Assembly (NCBI GenBank): GCA_029263435.1 | Contig: JAJCXL010000437.1 | Coordinates: 1 to 14,635 of the forward strand | Origin: Acidobacteriota bacterium | GTDB taxonomy: Bacteria; Acidobacteriota; Vicinamibacteria; Marinacidobacterales; SMYC01 | Length of the DNA: 14,635 bases | Direction: 5' to 3' | Translations under genes and position numbers: made by a program | Part shown: positions 6,189 through 13,180 of the stretch, piece by piece | Layout: the number at the start of each line of letters is the position of its first letter | Numbering within the stretch: position 1 is the first letter of the stretch | The notes under the pieces: generated by a model | Seen by the model: the letters and a program-made list of their open reading frames with translations, nothing else | What the model was told of the DNA's origin: nothing | The model's database searches: none

Positions 6189-8975
6189 GTGTCGATCGAG
6201 TCGTCCGATGACGACGAAGTGTGTGCTCGCGTCGACGTGCCCGGTCGAGCGCTTTCGCCTTCGGTCACGCTCTATGTCGAGGCCAACGAGTGGGATTGCG
6301 ACTGCGACAGCCCGCTCGACGCTTGCGAGCATGTCGCCGCTGCTGTCATTACGGCACGATCGGACAGCACGGCGGACACCGTCGGGCCCGTCAAACGCGA
6401 AGTCGTCGTCGCCGAGCTCGAGTACCGACTACAGCGGACGCGGGAGGGTTTCTATCTCGAGCGAGGGATCCAGCGAGGCGACACGTTCACGGTGATTGAC
6501 GTGCCTCTCGACACGGTGGCGGCAGGCCTTTTCGACGGCCCGAAGCTTCGCGCCGGCGCCGACGATTTGGCCGTGGAGAAAGCGCTCGGCGGCCTCCGGC
6601 GAGGTCTCATCCCTGAAGGCAAGCTCGCTCGTGTCTTTCGCGCATTGTCGCGGGTCGCGGTCACACTGGATGGTGAGCCCGTCTCGGTCTCAGGAGACGC
6701 GCTTCGGCCCGTCGTCGTCGTCGACGACGTCTCCGAAGGCGTTCGGATGCGACTCGACGAAGCTTCGGACCTCACGAGCGTAGGAGCTGAAGACCTACCG
6801 GTCGTCCGCCCCCATGCCAAGACCGCTCTTTCCGGGCGGGAGCTCTACGACTTGAGCCGTGGAAGAATCTATCGCGAGGAAGAGCTCGGCGAGCTGGTCT
6901 CGACCGTTCTTCCGTCTCTCCGTGGAAGGGTAGCTGTCGACATCCGATCCCGGCGCCTTCCTTCGTCTCGCCGCGAGCCCGTGCGGCCGTCTTTGACGCT
7001 CGAGCGAGATGGGGACCACCTCTACGTGCTCGCGGGCATCGTCTATGGAGACCCGCCGGTGGCACGCGTCGCGGAGGGTCGCCTTGTGATCTCGGGCGAC
7101 GCCGTTCCCGTGAGGCAGCTCGAGGCCGAGCGCGCGGTCGCCGAGAGACTCGAGAAGGAGCTTGGGCTGGCCGTGGGTGTCGGGCAGGAGCTTCCGACCG
7201 CTGAAGCGCTGGCCTTCGTGCGCCGGCTCGAGCACTTCGACGGACACGTGGTAGGAAACGGGAGGACCGCCTTTCAGGTGACGTCCGCCTTGACCCCGCA
7301 CCTCACCGTCGGCTCGTCGGACTTCGAGCTCGATTTCTCGGGAGCGTCCGCGACTGCCGTACTGGGCGCGTGGCGAGCCGGAGCGTCGCACGTCGCGCTC
7401 GATGGCGGCGGCTTCGCCCCCCTGCCTCTCGATTGGCTCGATCGGGTAGGCGATCAAGTCTCGGATCTCCTGGCGGCGCGGGAAGCGTCGGACACCCTGC
7501 CGCGCGCCGCACTTCCGAGCTTGGCAACATTGTGCGACGAGCTCGAGCTCGCTCGCCCGGCCGAATGGACCTCCCTCGAGCGTTGGTTGACGGACCTCGA
7601 AGAGTTCGAGCCGCCGAGCCTTGCTCCGACTCTTTCCGGCGTCTTGCGGGACTATCAACGAGACGGCGTCCAGTGGTTGGCCTTCTGCAAGAAAGCCGGC
7701 TTCGGTGCGCTTCTCGCCGACGACATGGGGTTGGGAAAAACGCTCCAGGCGTTATGTGTTTTGGAGAAGCGAAGCCTGGTCATCGCGCCCACGAGCGTGT
7801 TGCAGAACTGGGTGGAGGAGGCGCGACGCTTTCGGCCCGAGCTTTCGGTGTGCCTCTACCACGGACCGCAACGAGCGCTCGAGGCGAGCGCGGATATGAC
7901 CGTGACCACGCACGCGCTCTTGCGTCTCGACGAAGAGGCGCTCGCGTCGGTCGAATGGGACACCGTCGTCATCGATGAAGCTCAAGCGATTCGAAACCCT
8001 GACACGGCACTGGCGCGAGCCGCTTTCGGCCTACGTGCTCGTTTTAGACTCTGCCTCACCGGAACCCCGGTCGAGAACCGACTGCTCGATGTCTGGAGTC
8101 AGCTCCGGTTCTTGAATCCCGGGTTTCTCGGCAGTCGCACCGACTTCGAAGGGCGCTATGAAAAGCCGATTGCCCAAGGCGATCGCGAGGCGCTCGACCG
8201 ACTCAATCTGAGACTACGCCCGTTCGTGAAGAGGCGTCTCAAGAAGGAAGTCGCGCCGGAGCTTCCGCCCCGAACCGAGATCACGCTGCGGGTCGAGCTG
8301 GAAGCATCGGAGCGGGCGGTCTATGACGCAGCGAGCGCCGCAGCGCGACGAGACGTCGTTGCCCAGCTCGGCGCGAAGGTCAGCGTCATGAAAGCGCTCG
8401 AGCTGTTGCTCCGACTCCGACAAGCCGCGTGTCATCCGGGCCTCGTGCCGGGCCAGCACGCGGAGTCCTCGTCGAAAGTCGACCTCTTGGTCGACCGGCT
8501 GAGAGTCGCTGCCTCCGAAGGGCACAAGTCCCTCGTCTTTTCGCAATGGACGTCGATGCTGGATCGCATCGAGCCTCACTTGCAGGCGGAGGGGTTGGGC
8601 TTCGTGCGCCTGGACGGCTCGACCCGAGATCGCGGCGCGGTCGTCACCCAGTTTCGCGAAGACAGTGAGGTGGTCGTCTTTCTGCTCTCTCTGAAAGCGG
8701 GTGGCACGGGGCTGAACTTGACGGCCGCGGACCATGTGTTCGTGTTCGAGCCGTGGTGGAACCCGGCGGTGGAAGAGCAAGCCTTCGATCGCGCACACCG
8801 CATCGGTCAGGAGAAACCCGTCTTCGTTCACCGTTTGATCGCTTCGAACACGGTGGAGGAGCGCATCCTCGAGCTTCAGAACCGCAAGCGAGACTTGGCA
8901 CAAGGCGCTACGTTCGAGCTTTCCGAGACGTTGCCCCGAGACATTCTGCTCGAGCTGTTGGAGCCGATAGAATAG
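6189..8975 (+). CDS. SWIM zinc-finger SNF2-family helicase (DEAD/DEAH-like ATPase)
   Basis: From the conventional start GTG 6189 the protein has 928 residues. An N-terminal SWIM finger has the form CxC-x6-CxH (C37, C39, C46, H48). The C-terminal half is a two-lobed SNF2 ATPase: motif I DDMGLGKT (511-518), motif II DEAQ (596-599), motif III LTGTP (623-627), and motifs V/VI KAGGTGLNL and FDRAHRIGQ (866-874). Such RapA/HepA-like bacterial proteins are DNA translocases thought to remodel protein-nucleic acid complexes; the role here is not known. The frame is open further upstream to 6066. The 30 codons 6099-6188 encode a plausible N-terminus (FDDLFAAIRKR...WTQGVGLSRRGA) typical of the segment before SWIM fingers, so the true start is probably near 6099-6117 at a non-ATG codon. 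It overlaps or abuts the creatininase stop. Confidence 0.93.
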   Translation: MSIESSDDDEVCARVDVPGRALSPSVTLYVEANEWDCDCDSPLDACEHVAAAVITARSDSTADTVGPVKREVVVAELEYRLQRTREGFYLERGIQRGDTFTVIDVPLDTVAAGLFDGPKLRAGADDLAVEKALGGLRRGLIPEGKLARVFRALSRVAVTLDGEPVSVSGDALRPVVVVDDVSEGVRMRLDEASDLTSVGAEDLPVVRPHAKTALSGRELYDLSRGRIYREEELGELVSTVLPSLRGRVAVDIRSRRLPSSRREPVRPSLTLERDGDHLYVLAGIVYGDPPVARVAEGRLVISGDAVPVRQLEAERAVAERLEKELGLAVGVGQELPTAEALAFVRRLEHFDGHVVGNGRTAFQVTSALTPHLTVGSSDFELDFSGASATAVLGAWRAGASHVALDGGGFAPLPLDWLDRVGDQVSDLLAAREASDTLPRAALPSLATLCDELELARPAEWTSLERWLTDLEEFEPPSLAPTLSGVLRDYQRDGVQWLAFCKKAGFGALLADDMGLGKTLQALCVLEKRSLVIAPTSVLQNWVEEARRFRPELSVCLYHGPQRALEASADMTVTTHALLRLDEEALASVEWDTVVIDEAQAIRNPDTALARAAFGLRARFRLCLTGTPVENRLLDVWSQLRFLNPGFLGSRTDFEGRYEKPIAQGDREALDRLNLRLRPFVKRRLKKEVAPELPPRTEITLRVELEASERAVYDAASAAARRDVVAQLGAKVSVMKALELLLRLRQAACHPGLVPGQHAESSSKVDLLVDRLRVAASEGHKSLVFSQWTSMLDRIEPHLQAEGLGFVRLDGSTRDRGAVVTQFREDSEVVVFLLSLKAGGTGLNLTAADHVFVFEPWWNPAVEEQAFDRAHRIGQEKPVFVHRLIASNTVEERILELQNRKRDLAQGATFELSETLPRDILLELLEPIE

Positions 8976-8982
8976 CGGCCAC

Positions 8983-10134
8983 ATGAGACTGCCGAGCCAG
9001 CGAGCCTTGTTCGACATCCCGGACGACGTCACGTACTTGAACTGCGCGTATATGTCGCCGTTGATGCACCAGGTCCGAGACGCGGGAGTCTCCGGGCTCG
9101 CCCGAAAGTGTCGGCCGTGGGAGATCTCCGCTCGAGATTTTTTTACGGGCTCGAACGCGCTCAGGGACGCCTTCGCGTCGCTCGTCGGGGCGAAGGCGAT
9201 GGACATCGCGATCGTCCCCGCTGCCAGCTACGGGATCTCGGTGGCCGCGGCGAACCTCCCGGTTCAAAAAGGACAGGACATCCTCGTCGTCGCCGATCAG
9301 TTCCCGTCTAACGTTTATCCGTGGCGAGAACGGGCGAACGAGGTCGGCGCAAAGGTTCGGATCCTAGAGCGCGCTCCGGGCCGCGGCTGGACCGAGACGG
9401 TCCTCGACGCCATCGACCGGAAGACCGCCATCGTCGCCCTACCGCATTGTCGGTGGACCGATGGGGCGCTGTTCGATCTGGAGAGGATTGGCGAGGCCTG
9501 TCGGAGTGTGGGCATAGGCTTCGTCATCGACGCAACCCAATCCGCGGGCGCCGCCCCGTTGGATGTGGGTCGCATCCGTCCCGATTTTCTCACCGCGGCG
9601 ACCTACAAGTGGCTGATGGGACCGTACTCGCTGGGACTCCTCTATGCGTCGGCGAAGTGGCAGAGCGAAGGTCGGCCGATCGAGCACAACTGGGTGCACC
9701 GCCGAAACGCGGAGAACTTCGCGCGCCTCGTGGACTATGACGATGCGTTCGCACCCGGCGCGGTTCGCTTCGACGTCGGTGAACGATCGAACTTCGCTCT
9801 CGTGCCCGCGGCGGAAACGGCGATCCGTCAGATCCTCGATTGGGGCGTCGACAACGTCGCGGACACCGCTTCAGCATTGACCAGCGCTGTCGCCGTCCGC
9901 GCGAAAGAGCTCGACCTCGAGTCTGTCCCGGAGGGCGAACGCGCACCCCACTATCTCGGGCTGCACTCCGTTCGCGGCTTTCCCGAAGATCTACCGACTC
10001 GGCTCGCGCAGCACAACGTGTTCGTCAGCGTGCGCGGGTCGTCGATTCGAGTCACCCCGCACGTTTATAACGACGAGCGGGACGTGGACCGCTTGCTAAG
10101 AGCTCTGGAGATCGAGCTTGGCGGGCAGAGGTGA
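8983..10134 (+). CDS. Aminotransferase class V-fold PLP enzyme
   Basis: The 383-residue product shows the class V layout: N-terminal YLNCAYMSP, the PLP-binding FVIDATQSAGA (D183, Q186) and the Schiff-base lysine in TAATYKWLMGPYSLGLLY (K209), with the small C-terminal domain ending in the SVRGSSIRVTPHVYN substrate-pocket block. This group includes cysteine desulfurases, isopenicillin-N epimerase-like proteins and kynureninase relatives. There is no catalytic Cys loop of the IscS/SufS type that I can identify, so a desulfurase function is not supported; an aminotransferase, lyase or epimerase of small amino acids is equally possible. ATG 8983 is 7 nt after the helicase stop without a clear Shine-Dalgarno, implying translational coupling. 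thyA follows after 4 nt. Confidence 0.88.
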   Translation: MRLPSQRALFDIPDDVTYLNCAYMSPLMHQVRDAGVSGLARKCRPWEISARDFFTGSNALRDAFASLVGAKAMDIAIVPAASYGISVAAANLPVQKGQDILVVADQFPSNVYPWRERANEVGAKVRILERAPGRGWTETVLDAIDRKTAIVALPHCRWTDGALFDLERIGEACRSVGIGFVIDATQSAGAAPLDVGRIRPDFLTAATYKWLMGPYSLGLLYASAKWQSEGRPIEHNWVHRRNAENFARLVDYDDAFAPGAVRFDVGERSNFALVPAAETAIRQILDWGVDNVADTASALTSAVAVRAKELDLESVPEGERAPHYLGLHSVRGFPEDLPTRLAQHNVFVSVRGSSIRVTPHVYNDERDVDRLLRALEIELGGQR

Positions 10135-10138
10135 CGAG

Positions 10139-11017
10139 ATGAAAGTGTATCTGGACTCCGTCAGGGAAGTGCTGGAGGCGGGGACGAGGAAAGTCAATCG
10201 CACGGGCGTCGACACCTTGTCCACCTTCAACATCAACTACGAGATCGATCTCGCGGAAGGGTTCCCGCTCCTGACGACGAAAAAGATCTCGTGGAAGAAC
10301 ATCGTCGTCGAGAACTTGTGGTTTCTCTCCGGAGCTCGAGACATCGGACTCTTGCGCAAGCACGGTTGTAAGTTCTGGGATCCGTGGGCCGACGAGGACG
10401 GCCTCGTCCCGAGCGCTTACGGCAATTTCTGGCGTCACTTCCCCGTGCATCGACGAGGCGAGCCGGGGTTCAATGACCAGATAGGCTGGGTCCTCGAGGA
10501 GCTTCGGCGCAATCCGATGTCTCGCCGCCTCGTCGTGACTGCCTGGGCTCCGGAGAACGCTCAGACGAGCGCGCTGCCTCCATGTCATTGCCTGTTCTTG
10601 TTCAACGTACAAAATCATGCGGATGGCGAGCCGCGCCTGAACTTGCATCTCACCCAGCGCAGCTGCGACATTGGCCTCGGGATTCCGTACAACATCGCGG
10701 GCTACAGCTTGATCCTCGAGCTCTTCTCTCACTTCTCCGGACTACGCCCCGGCATATTCGCACACACCCTGGTCGACGCTCATATCTACACGTCCAAGGA
10801 AGACGGCTCGATGGCGGAGTACGACCACGTCCCAGGATTGCGCGAGCAGCTCACTCGGACACCCCGGGCCCTTCCGAGGTTGACACTCGCGCCAGGTCTT
10901 CGCTCGCTCGACGACATCGAGGCGCTGCTCAACGAGGATACGGACACGCTGATGCAGCCCTTTGCACTCGAAGGCTACGATCCGCACCCGGCGATCTCGT
11001 TCAAGGTCGCGGTATGA
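10139..11017 (+). CDS. thyA: Thymidylate synthase
   Basis: The 292-residue protein converts dUMP and 5,10-methylene-tetrahydrofolate to dTMP and dihydrofolate. Visible signatures are RTGVDTLSTF (phosphate-binding Arg loop), NLWFLSG, the SRRLVV arginine pair, the nucleophile C149 in LPPCHC, RSCDIGLGIPYNIAGY (dUMP-binding Asp and Asn) and DAHIYTS. The end GYDPHP...FKVAV is the normal C-terminus. It is somewhat longer than the E. coli enzyme (264 aa), with small insertions before the catalytic loop and near the C-terminus. ATG 10139 is preceded by GAGGTG at 10128-10133, which overlaps the stop of the aminotransferase gene; an in-frame ATG at 10118 inside that gene is less likely. folA follows after 4 nt, matching the enzyme that recycles its product. 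Confidence 0.96.
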   Translation: MKVYLDSVREVLEAGTRKVNRTGVDTLSTFNINYEIDLAEGFPLLTTKKISWKNIVVENLWFLSGARDIGLLRKHGCKFWDPWADEDGLVPSAYGNFWRHFPVHRRGEPGFNDQIGWVLEELRRNPMSRRLVVTAWAPENAQTSALPPCHCLFLFNVQNHADGEPRLNLHLTQRSCDIGLGIPYNIAGYSLILELFSHFSGLRPGIFAHTLVDAHIYTSKEDGSMAEYDHVPGLREQLTRTPRALPRLTLAPGLRSLDDIEALLNEDTDTLMQPFALEGYDPHPAISFKVAV

Positions 11018-11021
11018 GCCC

Positions 11022-11507
11022 TTGAGCTTCGGTATCATCGCGGCGGTGTCGCGCGAAGGGATCATCGGTCTCGATGGTGGCATCCCCTGGCACTATTCCT
11101 CCGACCTGAAGAGGTTCAAGCGCGTCACGATGGGCTCGACGCTCATCATGGGCCGTCTCACTTGGGAGTCTCTTCCGAGAAAGCCACTACCGGGCCGACG
11201 CAATATCGTCATCTCGAGCCAGGACATCGAGGGCGTGGAGTGCTTTCGATCGATCGAAGCCGCGCTCGCGGCCGTCTCTGGTGACGTGTGGTTCATCGGA
11301 GGCGCTCGTATCTTCGCTGAAGCGATGCGCTATGCCGACGTCATCGACCTCGCCTTCGTGCCCGATAGCATCCGCGCTTCGGGCGCGGTCTTTTTCCCCG
11401 ATATCGACGCCTCGGTGTGGGAGGCCGGCGCTCGCGAAAGCGATCCGGAGGACCCACGTCTCGTGCGATGTATCTATCGTAAGAAGAAAGGAATCTCTGA
11501 TGAGTGA
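11022..11507 (+). CDS. folA: Dihydrofolate reductase
   Basis: This 161-residue protein reduces dihydrofolate with NADPH, regenerating the tetrahydrofolate consumed by ThyA. Signatures include FGIIAAVSREGIIG, GGIPWHYSSDLKRFK (substrate Trp and Asp), IMGRLTWESL, GRRNIVISSQ and WFIGGARIF (glycine pair of the NADPH site), ending with the FFPD strand. The start is TTG 11022, giving SFGIIAAV and a normal family length; the frame is open upstream but that overlaps thyA. The gene starts 4 nt after the thyA stop with no strong Shine-Dalgarno, so translation is probably coupled. Its last 8 bases overlap the start of ridA. Confidence 0.93.
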   Translation: MSFGIIAAVSREGIIGLDGGIPWHYSSDLKRFKRVTMGSTLIMGRLTWESLPRKPLPGRRNIVISSQDIEGVECFRSIEAALAAVSGDVWFIGGARIFAEAMRYADVIDLAFVPDSIRASGAVFFPDIDASVWEAGARESDPEDPRLVRCIYRKKKGISDE

Positions 11508-11904
11508 GCCGAAACACAGCTACGTCACCGGCCCCGATTTCCCGCCCGCGTTGGGTCCCTATTCCGCGGCCGTCACCTTGGGCGATCTCGTCTTCGTCTC
11601 GGGCCAAGGCGCCGCGGACCCCGTGACAGGGGAGCTCGTCGCACCGGACGTAGAGTCCCAAACGGAGCAGGTGTTCAAGAACCTCGAAGCGATTCTGAAA
11701 GCCGCGGGCTCTGACTTGAAACACATCCTCCGCTGCGGTGTCTTTCTGGCGGACATGAGTGAGTTCAAGCGCATGAATGCCGTCTATGAGCGGATGATGG
11801 ACGGACACAAGCCCGCTCGGACGACGGTACAGGCGGCCGCCTTGCCCATGGAAGGCCTCCGGGTCGAGATCGACGCCATCGCGTATCGAATCCCAAGCGT
11901 CTAG
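11500..11904 (+). CDS. ridA: RidA family reactive-enamine/imine deaminase
   Basis: The 134-residue cytoplasmic protein has the YjgF/YER057c/UK114 fold. Diagnostic positions are the LGPYSAAV and FVSGQGA blocks, R107 in ARTTVQAAALP and E123 in GLRVEIDAIA, which bind the carboxylate and activate water in RidA enzymes. These hydrolyse 2-aminoacrylate and related enamines released by PLP enzymes. The start ATG 11500 has AAAGGAA upstream and overlaps the folA end by 8 bp. An upstream class V PLP enzyme in the same run is a plausible source of such intermediates. The stop TAG (11902-11904) lies in the CTAG that opens the palindromic element, so the insertion may have set the gene end. Confidence 0.93.
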   Translation: MSEPKHSYVTGPDFPPALGPYSAAVTLGDLVFVSGQGAADPVTGELVAPDVESQTEQVFKNLEAILKAAGSDLKHILRCGVFLADMSEFKRMNAVYERMMDGHKPARTTVQAAALPMEGLRVEIDAIAYRIPSV

Positions 11905-12065
11905 CGTCCCGTCCCAGAAGTTCGTTGCATAAAGGTCGAGGTCATTTTGTGTGCTGGCAAGGCGTGACGCCGATGCCATATCTGGATATGACGAGGCGTC
12001 ACAACGCTGCCAGCGCGCAAAAGGGCCCGAGATTCATGTGACGAATTTCTGGGACGGGACGCTAG
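11901..12065. repeat. 165-bp near-palindromic (MITE-like) element
   Basis: Perfect 19-bp inverted ends CTAGCGTCCCGTCCCAGAA lie at 11901-11919 and (reverse complement) 12047-12065, and the match runs on to about 25 bp with one difference. The arms keep pairing inward (TTTTG, GCTGGCA, GTGACGCC blocks) to the centre CATATC-TG-GATATG at 11977-11990. Most of the roughly 80-bp arms can pair, with small mismatches and indels. CTAG at both ends could be a 4-bp target duplication, as made by IS5-type elements (target YTAR), or simply part of the ends. No protein is encoded. It may be a non-autonomous mobile element or a folded RNA. Confidence 0.8.
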
Positions 12066-12141
12066 CGCCGCGTGCAATCGAATAGCCTCCGATTGGCATC
12101 GCTCGTGCAGTAGTATGAAGTTAGCGCTGAAAAAGCGTGAA

Positions 12142-12165
12142 TAATGTCCCTCAATGAGGACATTA
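12142..12165. promoter_or_regulatory. 8-bp dyad next to the TPR gene Shine-Dalgarno
   Basis: TAATGTCC (12142-12149) and GGACATTA (12158-12165) form a perfect dyad with an 8-base spacer. AGGAGG (12169-12174) starts three bases later and ATG 12182 follows. It can be a repressor operator or an RNA hairpin that affects ribosome access. Upstream, TTGGCA (12093-12098) and TATGAA (12114-12119) are weak promoter-like hexamers with a 15-bp gap. Confidence 0.55.
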
Positions 12166-12181
12166 GGTAGGAGGAGAAGCC

Positions 12182-12685
12182 ATGAAGTGGAAAATAATTC
12201 TGGTAATAAGTGCCTTGTTGACTGCGGGTCTCGTCTTGTCACAGCAGCCCTCACCGGGGATTGAGCTCTACAACCAGGGGAAGTTCGCGGAAGCCGCGAA
12301 AGTGCTCGAAACGCAGGTCGCGCAACAGCCTCAGAACGTTCAAGCGATGGCCTTTCTCGGTCTCGCGCGGGTACGCTCGGGCGACGCCAAAGGCGCTCTC
12401 GCTCCGCTGAATCAGGCCCTCGCCAAGAAACCCGATCACGCCGAAGCTCTTTACGGACGAGGGTTGGCGAACGCCAAGCTGAACAAGCTCGAGGACGCGG
12501 TCGCCGATTTGAAGAAGGCGACGACAGTGCAGCCGACCCATGCCTATGCGCACTATCACTTGGGGATGACGTACAACAAGCAAGGCAAGAAGGATCTCGC
12601 GATCCCTCACTTGCGACGATTCGTCGAGCTGGCCCCGGACGCGCCCGAAGCGAAGGCAGTCCGCTCGTTCCTGTCGCGTATCTAA
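12182..12685 (+). CDS. Exported tetratricopeptide-repeat (TPR) protein
   Basis: The 167-residue protein has a signal peptide (MKWKIILVISALLTAGLVLS, likely cleaved near SQQ) and then about four TPR units from residue 26 to the end. Repeated features are the YNQGKFAEAAKVLE, LGLARVRSGDAKGALAPL, GLANAKLNKLEDAVADL and LGMTYNKQGKKDLAIPHL helices, each with the usual G/A-rich turn and closing Pro (QPQN, KPDH, QPTH, APDA). TPR proteins bind partner proteins; the partner here is unknown, and the protein is probably periplasmic or lipid-free secreted. A strong Shine-Dalgarno, AGGAGG, lies 7 nt before ATG 12182. It appears to have its own promoter region downstream of the palindromic element. Confidence 0.85.
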   Translation: MKWKIILVISALLTAGLVLSQQPSPGIELYNQGKFAEAAKVLETQVAQQPQNVQAMAFLGLARVRSGDAKGALAPLNQALAKKPDHAEALYGRGLANAKLNKLEDAVADLKKATTVQPTHAYAHYHLGMTYNKQGKKDLAIPHLRRFVELAPDAPEAKAVRSFLSRI

Positions 12686-12714
12686 CCGGAGGCGCCTTCT
12701 GATAGCTGTCGGTG

Positions 12715-12720
12715 TATACT
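12715..12720 (+). promoter_or_regulatory. Candidate -10 box for the RRM gene
   Basis: TATACT lies 67 nt upstream of the ATC start, in the gap after the TPR gene. No good -35 hexamer is present at 16-18 bp. If it is used, transcription would begin around 12727, just before the leader hairpin. Confidence 0.35.
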
Positions 12721-12728
12721 CGATATCC

Positions 12729-12748
12729 TTGGATCGTGGAAGATCCAA
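12729..12748 (+). promoter_or_regulatory. Leader hairpin upstream of the RRM gene
   Basis: TTGGATC (12729-12735) and GATCCAA (12742-12748) form a perfect 7-bp stem with the six-base loop GTGGAA. It would lie at the 5' end of the mRNA predicted from the TATACT box. There is no T tract after it, so a terminator for the TPR gene is unlikely. An RNA-binding site for the encoded RRM protein or a stabilising 5' stem are possible roles. Confidence 0.5.
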
Positions 12749-12775
12749 TTGCGCCACAGTAGATTAGATAGAATC

Positions 12776-12781
12776 AGGAGG
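12776..12781 (+). promoter_or_regulatory. Shine-Dalgarno of the RRM gene (decides the start)
   Basis: AGGAGG is the consensus ribosome site. Its 5-nt distance to ATC 12787 is normal, whereas 17 nt to GTG 12799 is too far. No other in-frame ATG, GTG or TTG lies between them. Confidence 0.75.
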
Positions 12782-12786
12782 ACGTC

Positions 12787-13146
12787 ATCGCTTCGAAAGT
12801 GTTCGTGGGAAACCTCAGCTATACCGCGTCTCAGGCCGACGTAGAAACATTGTTTTCCCAGGTCGGTGCTGTCACCGAAGTGTTCATTCCGACCGATCGT
12901 GCGACCGGACAGCCGCGCGGCTTTGCCTTCGTGGAGTTCGGTGACGCCTCGACCGTCGAGCTGGCGATTTCTACCTTCGACGGAACCGAGTTTCAGGGGC
13001 GGCGGCTCCAGGTCAACGAAGCGACGGAACGAGCTCCTCGGAGCCGCGCTCCCTCCTTTGGACCGGACGACAAGCCACCGAAGTTCAAGGCCAACAAGCC
13101 CAAAGGAAGCCGCCGCGGAGTCCGCGGACGCAAACGCGGCTTCTAG
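12787..13146 (+). CDS. RRM-domain RNA-binding protein, probable ATC start
   Basis: The product is a small RRM protein: RNP2 VFVGNL (residues 5-10), RNP1 RGFAFVEF (44-51), then a basic Gly/Arg/Lys tail (KPKGSRRGVRGRKRGF). Bacterial RRM proteins of this type bind single-stranded RNA and are often linked to cold response or RNA metabolism. The conventional start GTG 12799 would be 17 nt after AGGAGG (12776-12781) and would cut the family's usual N-terminal SK before the first strand. ATC 12787 is 5 nt after AGGAGG and reads (M)ASKVFVGNLSYT, the normal N-terminus of this family, giving 119 residues. Either ATC is the true start, as ATT is in infC, or one base is a sequencing error for ATG. The downstream gene converges from the minus strand 34 bp away. 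Confidence 0.87.
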   Translation: MASKVFVGNLSYTASQADVETLFSQVGAVTEVFIPTDRATGQPRGFAFVEFGDASTVELAISTFDGTEFQGRRLQVNEATERAPRSRAPSFGPDDKPPKFKANKPKGSRRGVRGRKRGF

Positions 13147-13180
13147 CGAGTCGAGCCGTCTCGCAAGCCTTGCCGCGAGC

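Noticed and set aside
8214..9206. Minus-strand open frame opposite the helicase end and the aminotransferase start
   Set aside because: Antisense to two well-identified genes, with shadow-type composition.
11341..11979. Minus-strand open frame across ridA and the left arm of the palindrome
   Set aside because: It has no family features and is antisense to folA and ridA, which are certain; the part in the palindrome is open by chance.
12690..12697. Palindrome AGGCGCCT after the TPR gene as a terminator
   Set aside because: Only 8 bp, no loop and no T tract; it is common in GC-rich DNA.
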